Source: Siphonodentalium dalli | Lineage: Eukaryota; Mollusca; Scaphopoda; Gadilida; Siphonodentaliidae | DNA length: 64,000 bases | Direction: 5' to 3' | Assembly: GCA_032622095.1 (NCBI GenBank) | Contig: CP136064.1 | Coordinates: 176,778,247-176,842,246, forward strand | Shown here: in pieces, positions 47,501 through 58,482 of the stretch | How positions within the stretch are numbered: position 1 is the stretch's first letter | How the letters are laid out: each line of letters begins with the position of its first letter | Notes under the pieces: generated by a model | Seen by the model: the letters and a program-made list of their open reading frames with translations, nothing else | Database searches by the model: none | What the model was told of the DNA's origin: nothing | Program-made: the position numbers and the translations under genes

Positions 47501-49204
47501 AAGCGAGTGATTATATGACAATTGGTGAGATGTATGTGTATACTTGGAGTGACTCTGGCCATGGCGGAGTGTATATGCATATATTGAGTGGCTATGTGTC
47601 CATGTGTGTGGGGAATAGGTACACACGGAGTGACTGTATTGCCAATGGTGCTGTCAATGGGTATACAATGATTGATCTGTATGATCATGAATGTGGTGAA
47701 TAGGTATACATATTGTGACGATATTACCAAGGGTCCAGTGTAGGACGTATACCTGGTGTACTTGTATTGATACTGATAGGTGTATGGTCATGTGTGATGT
47801 GCATGGGTTTTCTCAAGTATTGCCGAACGGTGATGGGTGAGGTGTATGTGTAAACAGCGAGCGACTATATTGTCAGCTGCGTGGTGTTTATTTATATATG
47901 GAGTGAGTGTCAGTTACTGGTGGGTTGTTCATGTGTATATTGGGTGGCTATCGCTTTCCACAATAACTCAACGATATGTTAATCGATAGAGAGGTCACAC
48001 CAGAGAGTCCTCCTTCTTGGTGGCGTCTATATACACTGGGGGGAATTCTAAGCGACTTTCCTGACAACAGTTGATAATTTATGTTAATGGGCTAGAGTAA
48101 CCACATATTATGGTCCCTCTCAGTTCCGTTTCAAAGTTCTGCTAATTTCTTTTAAAAAACATGGCCAGAATTCCAAAAGACGTTTTCTCACAATTCCACA
48201 CTGCATACTTTAAAATTAATTGTTCATGACTCATAACGTACTGCGACATGTAGATTAACTAACATGTCTAATAACCAAGTGAGTCACATTTTGCTACCTT
48301 TTTCAGAGCATTATGTTCCGAATATATGTGAAAATAAACTTTTTACCCAATTTATTTGCCATTTTGGAAGCCATCTTGAGTAATTTGGTCATTAAACACC
48401 TTAGTGTGACACATTTAAGATAGATCAAACCAATAAACACTTTACTTGAAAAAATGGTTCAAACCTGAGAAGAGACTTTTTGCCGATATCTACTGGTATG
48501 TCAAGTTTGAGAGTAAAATCCAATATTTCCCAGTAATGTCTTTGTTATAATAGTAACAATTAACTAAAGTGCATCAAGCATATTAGTTTTCAATATATAG
48601 AAGGCAGAATATATCCAATTGTATTCTTTCAACCACAACGTGTAAGCGATTGCAAGGCACACTGGGGTAATTTCTACCTTTTCCATATTTTGGCGGCCAT
48701 TTTGAGCCAAAGTAACAACTTTTGTTCCTATGTTCCTATGGAATATCGATGGGTAATGGTATGCCTCACTTACATTCAACAGTTCTGCTCATTCCTTGTT
48801 GAAATATGTATAGAAACCCAATTGTGATTTTTTGGTGAAATTTAATACCGCGTTCTGTAAAATCTAATTGTTTAGGTATCGGAAGAGGCTAGGAACACAA
48901 GACTTTCTTTTTTCATTACCCCAATGATAACTTAATATAAAAATACAAAAATAAGGTCACAATCCTCAACCAGTTCCAAACAGTAGAAACTGATATAGAA
49001 GATATTAGTGAATAAACGTCATATTTTCCACTTCCGGTGGCCATTTTGAATAAATAAAATTTATTCATACATATAAATAAGGAGTACTCAATTATAAATA
49101 GAACGACATACCTCACGACTTAATACCTCATAAACTCCGTGAGTGATTGCGAATTAAAATTTGACAAGTCAGATAATCAATTTTGGCGGCCATCTTGGAT
49201 TCAA
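44514..49204. mobile_element. second large foldback element, 4.7 kb
   Basis: Left arm 44514 to about 45745 and right arm about 48080-49204 are inverted. The outermost TTGAATCCAAGATGGCCGCC matches the inverted right end TTGAATCCAAGATGGCCGCC. It shares most of its inner arm with the element at 27798-32507 (AAAATATGACA(C/T)TTTTTCAC onward, and TGTCTG(A/C)TTCACC-TTGGTTAATT) but has different outer ends, so it is a related family rather than a copy. No transposase ORF. Confidence 0.8.
45750..47960. repeat. GT-rich minisatellite core of the second foldback element
   Basis: About 2.2 kb of degenerate units of about 42-60 bp (GGAGTGACT(A/G)TATGGTCATG, then GTGTGTATATGTATACA). The GT-rich strand stays on top throughout, unlike the first foldback element. 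ORFs of up to 173 codons on the opposite strand are rich in His, Thr, Tyr and Pro and follow the repeat phase. Confidence 0.8.
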
Positions 49205-49734
49205 TGGCCTCGAAACACGTGACCATTGACTACCTATATACATCCATGTGCTCGTGGAAAGTTATAGAAAACTGCCCTGGCCCATGTTCTCGTGGAAAAT
49301 CATGAAAACATCGGTATTGTTCATAGTTTAATTACGTTGTGCATGCGTAAGTTCATGCACACACTGTACTTTTTCAGATATATCTTCAAAATAGATAAAA
49401 AATAATATAATCGGTGTCACTTTAAGAAAAATATCGAGTTAGGTGCCCATGTAACGCTACCAGCGTAGACACTTATTATATACAGTTCGAATAAAACTGA
49501 GTTTGAAAAGATACATATAGTTTTAGTATTAATTTTGAGATAAATATTTCCCCTACCCCCAATAAAGTTTTTATCGCAAAAAATGACAGTAGTTTGTTGA
49601 AAATCGTTATAAAATGAAAAAGCCCCCCACGCCCGAGTGGCAAACAAGCAGAAAAATGTGTGAAATACGTCCCTCTATCGGAAAAACATAGTCGGCAAAA
49701 ATCCGCACGGGGGGGGGGGTGGCCATATGGTAGC
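49205..49734. other. no recognisable gene
   Basis: Short spacer between the foldback element and the LINE relic, with 10 G at about 49709. No domain in either short ORF. Confidence 0.45.
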
Positions 49735-51783
49735 TCACGGTCTATGGGTCCTGCATTGTTGACAGGCTCGGGGTTTTTCTTTATTTTTACTCCACCTCCC
49801 AGACTCACAACGCAGTTTGTGATTACATGTTCTTAGTCGTAATAGTTCTTGGGCTAGGTCACGCGGTAGATTTTGCAAATAGGATTCATATTTTATTGTC
49901 CGTTTAAAGTTCATGTATAATTTACCACGAGAGGGGCTGTACATGTCCCACCACCAAGTCTGAATGAAATGATCTTTGAGTGTGCTTTCGATGGCTATTA
50001 TTTCTTCGGATGAATTTTTCTGACATGTCCATATATAACTCATGCCGACGGAATTGAATATGCCCTTAACTGATTGAATCCACGTTTTCGCCTTGTTCGG
50101 TCTACCCAGCTCTCCCAATCTGACCAAAGTAGATAAAGTTCCCGCGCTAGAGGCGAACACTTGCCGTTTAGTATGCTGTTCCAATATTGAATAATTTTCA
50201 TCTTAAATCTGATACTGACTGGATATCTGCCAATTTATCCGTACACCATGAACGTGGGCGTGCGGGTTTTCATTTTAAGAATATGTTTATAAAATCTCAG
50301 GATTACTTTGTCTATTTCTGATGTGTTTTCTATACCCCATATTTCACTTCCATATAGAAGAATTGGTTCTATAGTTTTGTCGAAAAACGTTATTAGTAGG
50401 TCGTTGGTCAAATTTAGGTTGTTGATATTCCCTAAAAACCCATGCGTCGCCTTATTCCCGATCACCGATATGGCTTTGACTGCTTTGCAAAATCTGCCCG
50501 TGTAAAAGAACTCGCTTCCGAGATCATTCATAGTGTCAACATATTCCATTTCATTACCACCTAGGTACAAATCGTCAAAATCTTCTGGTTTTCGGTTGCA
50601 GAAGAGAATTGCTTTTGTTTTTGAATTATCTACGTTTAGTTTCCACGACGATGTATAATCTCCAAACGCGTCGAGGGCCCTCTGCATACTGGCCTGGCTG
50701 TCGGCAAACAAAACGGTATCATCCGCATACAACAAACACATGATTCTAAAATATACTCCTAGTTTTTGTGTGAATTGATCGCCTAGGAATTTCAATCTTT
50801 GAGGAATGGTTCGAGGTCATTTATGAACAACGAGAACAATAATGGAGATAGTAACCCCTTGTCTAACACCCGCGCTGCAAGTAAAATTTCTGACCGCTCG
50901 CTATTCTGAACTACACAGGCTTTTAAGTTTCCGTACATGCTACGAATAATTCTTAAAATGTTTCCGTTTATACTGGATGTCATAAGTTTAATCCAAAGTC
51001 CCTCCCTCCATACAGTGTCGAATGCCTTCTTAAAATCGACAAAACAGCAGTATATTTGTTTTCCTCTTGCAAGATAAAAGTCAATAAGACTTTTCATAAT
51101 GAATACATTGTCGATAGTTGAGTGAATTTTACGGAATCCTGCCTGAAAATGAGTTAGTATGCCCTCACCCTCACAATTTTTTTTGAGTCGATTATTCACG
51201 ACGGATGTAAATAGTTTACCAAGTACACTGGGAAGGGTCACCCCTCTGAATGAATCGGGGTTATTCGTGTCGCCTTTCGTTTATAAATTGGCTGAATCAT
51301 ACCTTCGTTCCATCTAGATGGGAAGCAACATGTGTCTAAAATTGCGTTAAATAGCTTACAGTAAATTTCAGACATTATATGTATAGTGTATTTTAGGTAT
51401 TCTGGGAATATATTATCTAGACCCTACGATTTACCAAGTTTAAGTTTGAAAATGTTATACAATACTGAATAAGACTAATGTCGCATGATGAAATTTAAAA
51501 AATGATCTGAATAAAAAAATATAAAAAAAAAAAAAAAGTTTAAGTTTATCAACAGCCAATAATATTTCGTCGCTAGTGATAGGACAATTTAAAAGACCTT
51601 GTGCATCAATATCAAACATGTTTTCAAGTAGCATAGTTACATTGTCGTCTTCGTGTGACTCGGCGAGGCATTTGAAGTGTTCATAGAATAGGTCGATTGA
51701 TATCGTAGGTTCTTTCTTGAGCCCGGTATGTTTCCCTTTCATATCTTTTAACGTTATCCAGAACTCACTCGGATTTCTACATG
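49735..51783 (-). pseudogene. LINE (non-LTR retrotransposon) RT fragment
   Basis: Read on the minus strand from 51783: the linker after the endonuclease (RNPSEFWITLKDMKGKH, then CPITSDEILLAVDKLKL), the RT core LPSVLGKLFTSVVNNRL, QAGFRKIHSTIDNVF, motif A YCCFVDFKKAFDTVW, LSPLLFSLFINDL, motif C LYADDTVLFAD (about 50704-50736), then thumb and C-terminal pieces (LLYGSEIWG, and IQYW at about 50180). Frames change near 50795 and at 50235, and a small insertion lies at 51448-51536. No endonuclease domain remains: coding-like sequence stops at the microsatellite at 51796. It is not functional. Confidence 0.85.
51448..51536 (+). mobile_element. small poly-A retro-insertion with target duplication
   Basis: An 89-base insert ending in a run of A is bounded by AAGTTTAAGTTT at 51436-51447 and again at 51536-51547 (11-12 bp direct repeat). 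This is the signature of target-primed reverse transcription. The insert is too short to identify its source. Confidence 0.75.
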
Positions 51784-51795
51784 CATCGCGTAGTT

Positions 51796-52058
51796 GTCGT
51801 CGTCATTATCATCATCGCCGTCATCATCATCAATATCATCATCACCGCCATCGTCACCGTTATCATCATCATCATCATCGTCGTCATCATCGTCATCATC
51901 CTCATTGTCATCATCATTATCACTTTCAAAGACGTCCTCATCATTGTCGTGAACATCGTTATCATCCTCGTCATCTTTCCCATCATTGCCATGGTTATCG
52001 TTATCATCACCATTGTCATCATTATCATCATCGTCGTCGTCATCATATTTACACTCAT
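51796..52058. repeat. (TCATCG/TCATCA) microsatellite
   Basis: Imperfect trinucleotide tract of CAT and CGT units, broken at about 51925 by TTTCAAAGACG. It abuts the truncated 5' end of the LINE fragment. ORFs in all frames here (poly-His, poly-Ile, poly-Met) are by-products. Confidence 0.9.
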
Positions 52059-52596
52059 GGTGTAAACATTATTTATTTAGTATCCCAGATTTATACAACA
52101 ATTTACAAAATGATGTTAATATATATATATATGTAAGTATGATAAGTCTGAGAGAGAAGAGGATTTGACATCAAGCGCCAGGCGCTTATATGGAGCCATC
52201 TCCTCAGAAAAGAACAGTATTGCGTAATGAAAAAATAGTATTAGAGATCGAAAGGTAGGAGACAAAGGATATGGAGTGGAAAATAGAGACATGGATGAAG
52301 TAAAGGTCGAATTTAGAGGATGAAAAGTGAAACAAGACATTTTGACAAATATAAAATTTGAAATGATCACTGCTCTGTATATTTCAGTATAATATATAAA
52401 TTTGAAATTGACGTTTGATTCATTTTACTATTACTATAGATTAGCCAAACGAATTGCCAGTCGAGAGGAGTCACTTGATCGTTATGCCTATATAAACACA
52501 GCTATTTTGCTCAGGTTACACGATGAAATGGTTCGATTCATTTAATTGGCCGATCGAGAGGATAACGTTGAATGTTAGTTAGCGTTTGATAATAAG
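52059..52596. other. no recognisable gene
   Basis: AT-rich spacer between the microsatellite and the second LINE relic. An (AT)n run at about 52119-52132. It may include the LINE 3' untranslated region. Confidence 0.4.
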
Positions 52597-55455
52597 TTAT
52601 TTGAATCTATTTGTAGAAAGTATAAATGACTGAGTTGCTTCGAATATGGTACGATTAAGGCTTATTGAGTACGAAGTGGATCCTTCCAATAGAATGTCTG
52701 TTCTCCAGAGACTGCGATTTAAAACAGAGAAGGTTTCGTTTCTTATGCGCAAGTATTTGGGACAGTACAGTAAGAAATGATCAGCGGTTTCAATTAGTCC
52801 ACATGTGCACTTATTCGTCTGGAGTAGGTGATTCTGGTTGAGATCATCGTTAAGATTGCTACATTTAAGACGTAGTTGTGTGTGTATTATATGGGCTTTA
52901 CGGTTTTTGGAGTAGCTATAATGTCGCACATTCGCCTGCTTCTGGCGTAAATCAGAGTTCAGTTTATACTTAAACATTTTCAAAGTATCTGAGTTATTCA
53001 TTTGATCGGGGAGTGCATTCCATTCCCGTGTAGTTGCCGGTAAGAACGAGTTAATATATGATGACGTTTCATAAAATGGGGGTCTCAAGTCTATTCTTCT
53101 GAATTCATATCTGTCTGCTCCTGTGTGCTGACGGTTAACTGTGTTGGAGAGTAGGGGTGGTGCTTGGCGGTAGAACATTTTGTAAAATTGGTGAAGTTTT
53201 GCTTTTCTTCTTCTTTCGAATAATTTTTCCCAACCTAAATCAGATAGTATATTGAGGACATTTATGCTTCTAGTCCCACCAGTTATTATTCTGGCTACTT
53301 CGTACTGTACTTTCTCTATCAGTTCACTCTCTGTTTCTGAGCAGTTGTCCCATACGGGCGAGGCATATTCTAGGAGTGGTCTTATATATGCAAAGTAGAT
53401 TTTTTGGAGCGTTATCCTATCAAGTGAATATTTGAACCTTCTTAATTGGTTAAAGGGGTACTGTACCCCAATTTCAATAAATTCCCGGTGACAATAGCGA
53501 TCTAATATCAATAGTATATTTTAAAATAACTAATTTGAGTCGACGATGTCTACTGAAAACGTTCCGGTTAACAGGCTATCACAAAAGTAAAATTGAATTA
53601 TTTAATATAAATTAATTTATGGCTGGAGTCATAAAATGGAGTATTATGCCAGTACGAGTTACCGTTCTTGAAATCGTATCTGTTGCGTGTCTTTTATCGA
53701 CGGCCGTTCGCGAACATTATTGAGTTGCAAACAAAACATCAAACATGTTACCTGCAAAAAAAAGCCGCTATAACCGATTCGGAAAAAAGGAGAAAGAAAC
53801 AAGAGTCATAAAGCGTCAAGTATTTTTATAGGGAGTGAGATTGTTCGATGGAAGAGATTGAAGACATCAATTGAAGCTGTGAACAATGAACTCCCGGTTC
53901 TTCCTGCGACCTGAGTATTCTCCGGTGAAGGTCAAAAACATGGCGCGTACTTTGAAATCGTAATATATTCGTTTCCAAGATCAATATTTTCTTCGGTAAA
54001 TTAGGTTTATACGAAACTCATATAACACGAACACAATCTAACTTGAAAGTTATTTCAATGGAAGTAAATAAAAAAATTGTCTATCCCTGTGTACAGTACC
54101 CCTTTAACCATTTTCCATGCCCTGTCGGTAATATCGTTGATGTGTGCATTCCACGATCCGCAATCGTTAAAGGAGAGGCCTAAATGTTTGTGGTATGGCA
54201 CATTATTTATAGAAGCATCTGACATATAAAGGGGTGGTGGTCAACTGGATTGCTCTTACGAGAGATAAGGAGGGTTTCCGTTTTTGAAGGATTAAATGTA
54301 ACAAGCCATTTTTCTGACCAATTTGTCAAGCTCGCGATATCGTTATTTATCATGTTAGCCGCCAAAACTGGGTCTTCGACTGTCAGGAATATTGACGTAT
54401 CGTCGGCAAATAGGCGTATATGACAGTTGACATTTTCCGTAATGTCATTTATATAGACTAAAAATAGTAGAGGGCCAAGTATTCACCCTTGTGGCACACC
54501 AGCTTTAACGAGTTTCCACTCAGAATATTCCCCTTCAATAAGTACTCTTTGTTCACGATTTGCAAGATATGATTCTATTAAATTCAACAAGTCTCATGTA
54601 ATGCCCATTCGTTCTAATTTATACAAGAGACCGGGGTGCCAAACTTTGTCAAACACTTTACTGATGTCGCAAAAAACGCATCGTATCTCTTTCCCCATAT
54701 CCAAGGATGAACAAATGTGGTCGTACATATCGGTGAGCTGGAACACCGTGGAATCTCCACGAACAAACCCAGATTGATATTGTGATATGAGTCCGTTCGT
54801 AGACAAGAATTCCCACATTTTGTTAAAAATGCACCTTTCAAATACCTTTGATATACAGCTAAGTAAAGCGATGGGTCTATAATTTGAAACGTTTGATGGG
54901 TCATCTTTTTTAAGAATTGCATGGGACAATGTTAGATCGTTTCCATGCTTGTGGGAAGCGAGACTCTTCTATACATGCATTAAACAGTTCGGACAGGGGG
55001 ACACTTAATGATTGTGCGCAATTCTTTAGAAGTTTGGGACTTATCATATCCGGAACGCAGGCTTTTGACGCGTTTACTGACTCAAGTGCTGTTAGTACAG
55101 ATTCCGATGTAAATTTAAGTTTAGTTAGTGTTGGTCTCCATGGTTCAAAAGATTTTACGGGTGTCGTGATACCTGTGTCATCGACAGTAGCGATTTTGCA
55201 GAAATAGTTATTGAATATTTCAGCTTTTTCTACGTTAGAGCAGATTGTCTGGTCATTTACCACAAGGGTAGGGATAGATTTATTTTTCGATGTAAATAAG
55301 AGATTATGAACAGTTTTCCACCATTTGGATGAGTCACAATTTCTGTCATTAAGAGTCTTTTCAGTTTTTATTATGTGGTCCTTTTTAGATTTACGCACTG
55401 CATGCGGCTATAACTTCGTTACGCTTTTGTCGATATACTGACCAGTCTATTTACA
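52597..55455 (-). pseudogene. second LINE RT pseudogene, split by a MITE
   Basis: Minus-strand order from 55455: linker (DWSVYRQKRNEV, KWWKTVHNLL), RT core (SNYRPIALLSCISKVFER, YQSGFVRGDSTVFQL, VFCDISKVFDKVWH), GVPQG then a TGA (complement of 54483-54485) where S is expected, ILGPLLFLVYINDI, LFADDTSIF (about 54395), thumb HINDITDRAWKMV, and the C-terminal domain (RITLQKIYFAYIRPLLEYASPVWDN and a CXCGX-H-C zinc-like motif) to a stop at 52597. Defects include the TGA, another TGA near 54590, frame changes near 54910 and 55390, and a 650-bp MITE. The endonuclease is absent. Confidence 0.85.
53454..54103. mobile_element. TTAA-flanked MITE, 650 bp, inside the LINE
   Basis: TTAA at 53450-53453 and 54104-54107. 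The termini are AGGGGTACTGTAC and its exact inverse GTACAGTACCCCT (13 bp). Deleting the insert and one TTAA joins the LINE codons for A-W-K-M-V to N-Q-L-R-R in one frame, which fixes both borders precisely. The TIR is related to that of the element at 18979-19248. Non-coding. Confidence 0.93.
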
Positions 55456-55645
55456 CTCATCGTCACCATCATCATCATAGACGTCATATTCATCATCGCC
55501 ATCGTCACCCTCTCCGTCGTCATCATGATCGTCATCATTCGCCTTCCAAACCGTCCACATCATCGTCGTCATCATCAGTCATCGTCGTCATCGTCATTAT
55601 CATCAATGTCTTCGTCTTCATCATGTCCATCAAAATCTTTGTCAC
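55453..55645. repeat. (CATCGT/CATCAT) microsatellite
   Basis: Imperfect trinucleotide tract of the same composition as those at 44082 and 51796, directly at the truncated 5' end of the second LINE. Confidence 0.9.
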
Positions 55646-56100
55646 ATTCACCCTTGACCACTGAATCACACATATTCATAAGTCCAAAAGTGTATAGTGG
55701 GTAAGTATTTACAGCAGATGTTGTTTCCGTCGCGAAAGTAGAGTCGGATCATGTGTTTGTCTTAGACGCTTTGTAGGAACTGTTAGGAGTCGTTTCCAGA
55801 CGCGTCATATTTATAACGATAAAATTACTCACAAAAGAAAACAAGATAAGTCTTCATCACCGGTCAAGGTTCTGAATGGGGGGGGGGGGGGGGTTGCTTC
55901 TTGTTGCGATTGCATCACCCAAACCCCCCACACGTAGTATGCAAACACATACTGTGTATGGGCAGATATTAATCTACTCACAAACATTACAGCATTAACT
56001 AAAGTGGGTTGTAGGAGAGAGCTGACAGCCCTTTCAATTCTTCCCTTGTATCATCCCAAACTCCAAACTTATTAACTTGAATGTGAATACTGATGGTTAC
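55646..56100. other. no recognisable gene
   Basis: Spacer with a run of 16 G at about 55878-55893. TATCATCCCAAACTCCAAAC (56050-56069) also occurs at 25198-25217, so part belongs to a dispersed repeat. Confidence 0.45.
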
Positions 56101-57514
56101 GTAGCGATTCTCCGAAGACCCATAACACCGAAGGTCCGATTCTCCGAAGGTCCGATTCTCCGACGCCCCGATTCTCCGAAAGCCCATAACTCCGAAGTCC
56201 CGATTCTCCGAAATTCCATAACTCCGAAGACCCATAACTCCGAAGGCCTATAACTCCGAACGCCCATAACTCCGAACACCCACAACTCCGAAGGTCCGAT
56301 TCTCCGAAGATCATGTTTTATCGCTTATTAAATAGTGTACAGTCCAGTGGCGGATTCAATGGGGCCCTAGGGAAGACCGCCCCCCAAAAAAACATGTCAA
56401 ATGTCATGTAAACGTCCGGAAATCCCCCCTAGGCATTCAAATATTCACAGTGTTCCTGCCCAGGGGAGCCCCCGGACAACGATTGGGGGCGACCCCTCCC
56501 ATGCATGCGCTCCCCAAATCAGGCCTTCGTGATATGCTTTCGGCATATCATATGCATGATATATCCCCCACATATCCCCACATATGCTAATTAATCTGCA
56601 CCCCTAAATGGGAACCCTGGCTCCGCCACTGGTGTGCACCGGGTATATTATAACGCAACGCTGCAAGAATGTCAGAATAGCCTAACATGCACAGGGGCGA
56701 ACGGGGGCCAAAGGGGCAGAACTCGCCCTTTTTTCTGGCGACTGAAAATACTTCAAAGAAATGCGTTCTGATTGATCTCGGGATGCTGACGTCACACTTT
56801 CATTTCCTGCCACAATGTCTCTGCAAACTGTGGCACCAAGATCGTTTAATGTTGTCGCAAATACTGCACGTGCATGCACCGCCAAAGATGGCGGCAAGAT
56901 CAGAGAGAATAGATAGTTTGATGCTACTGACCAATTGAAGACGATGTAGCATTTCAAAATAATGACGTCAACAAAATGCTGACCTTCACTCCTATACATT
57001 TTAATCTGGCATCTCATGGGCCAACGTTATAGTATCTGGTGTATAGTCAGTGGCGGGCCAGGATTCCCATTTAGGTGGGGGCAGTAGGAAAAGTTTGAAT
57101 ATTTGATGCGCCATGAACGATTTCCGGGCGTTTACATGACATTGGACATGTTTTGGTAGGGGCCCATATTGTCTGAAATAGTAAGTAGAGGTTTAATGGG
57201 GGCAGTAGGAATTTTGGGACCACTTGGCTTCGCCACTGGACTGTACACTATTTAGTAAACGATAATACCCCGATAAAACTAAATCTTCGGAGAATCGGAC
57301 CTTCGGAGAATCGGACCTTCGGAGTTATGGGCCGTCGGAGAATCGGGCCTTCGGAGTTATAGGTCTTCGGAGAATCGGCCCTTCGGAGTTACAGGTCTTC
57401 GGAGTTATAGGTCTTCGGATAATCGGCCCTTCGGAGTTATGGGCTTTCGGGGAATCGGATCTTCGGAGTTATGGGCCGTCGGAGAATCGGGTCTTCGGAG
57501 TTGTGGGCCGTCGG
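56101..57514. mobile_element. 1.4-kb foldback element with 16-bp repeat arms
   Basis: The outer left arm (about 56107-56311) has about 12 units of 16 bp, CCGAAG(G/A)(T/C)CC then GATTCT or ATAACT. The outer right arm (about 57285-57514) has about 15 units in complement. Next inward both arms carry AAATAGTGTACAGTC (inverted at 57239-57254), then CAGTGGCG segments, and then an inverted GTG...ACC, TATTATAACG block around a spacer of about 56670-57025. There is no transposase ORF. Gly/Arg/Ser-rich ORFs through the arms follow the 16-bp phase. Confidence 0.8.
56345..56631. repeat. hAT-like MITE segment within the left foldback arm
   Basis: Bounded by CAGTGGCGGA and TCCGCCACTG, the terminus style of many hAT MITEs. 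A related but shorter segment sits inverted at 57048-57238 (CAGTGGCGGGCC to CGCCACTG). The flanks do not give a convincing 8-bp duplication. Confidence 0.55.
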
Positions 57515-58237
57515 ATAATAGATGCACACATGCAAAGTTTGATGAACTTGCCGACGCCTGTCAATAATGCGCATAGTTTGGGACGATTCCGGGATATAAT
57601 AGAATCAAACATTCGATCTCTGGATGCATTAGGTCATGAAGCTTATTATAGCGATATGTTGATGTCAATGGTCTTGCAGAAATTACCTGCTGTACAACGT
57701 GGGAACTTGGTACGTCGATATGGCAACCGACAATTGCCATTAGATGAGATTAGATAATTTATACGACTAGAAGTTGACATTTTGAGTGCTACGGATCAAT
57801 CTGTGAGTGCATCCTTTGATTCGACAATTTCTTCTTTATTAGTGAAATCTAGTCGAGGTTCTTACAACAAGACGGCGGAGCATTTCAATCCACGTTTTAT
57901 TCCAAAAGGCCCGAGGTGTGTGTTTTGTGACGGAGAGCATTTATCTGCGAACTGCTCTGTTATATCGTTACAAGATCGTCTTAACGTGGTAATATCTAGG
58001 AAACTTTGTTTTAACTGCCTTTCGGACACACATCGTTGTTCTGATTGTTTATCGCGTTTTCGATGTCGTATATGCTCAAGGAAACATCACACGAGTATAT
58101 GTGATTTCAATTCCCGGAAACAACAAGCAGGCTCACGGGGCTTCAATTCAAACAGAGATCAAAGCAATGTAGGAGTGTCGCAGAAGATAGAGGGTCTCGT
58201 TGGATTCACATCTAAAAATAGAATCTTTGGGGTCTAA
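57515..58237 (+). pseudogene. BEL/Pao-type gag fragment
   Basis: Translation gives IIDAHMQSLMNLP, HSLGRFRDIIESNIRSLDALG and MVLQKLPAVQRGNLVRR, the conserved pattern of the DUF1759 region in BEL/Pao gag. A TAA follows at about 57755. In another stretch from 57782 comes the cysteine-rich region typical of these polyproteins (CVFCDGEHLSANC, KLCFNCLSDTHRC, CRICSRKHHTSIC, about 57916-58092). Protease, RT and integrase are absent; sequence degenerates after about 58160. The fragment begins exactly where the foldback arm ends, so the upstream part was lost or displaced. Confidence 0.8.
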
Positions 58238-58244
58238 AATTGGT

Positions 58245-58435
58245 TGTACTAAAATATTCCCAAAATATCAAAAACCCAAAAAAAAATTCAAAACTTCAAA
58301 AATTTATTTTTTCCAAAAATTATTTTTTCCAAAAAATTTCCAAACTTCCAAATTATCAAAACCCCAAAATTTCCAAACTTCCAAATTATCAAAACCCTCA
58401 AAATTATTTCTCCAAAAAAAGTTTAAATAAAAAAT
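58245..58435 (+). repeat. low-complexity A-rich repeat
   Basis: CCAAACTTCCAAATTATCAA occurs twice (about 58340 and 58374), with shorter CCAAAAA(A/T)TT units around it. An ORF reads through it only because stops are rare in this composition. Confidence 0.7.
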
Positions 58436-58482
58436 TTATAACGAGTTTTCGGTTTCTGATAATCTCGATATTAAAATGTCGA

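Noticed and set aside
51717-52136. Poly-His, poly-Ile and poly-Met ORFs (also 44040-44268)
   Set aside because: These are the three frames of CAT/CGT trinucleotide tracts on each strand.
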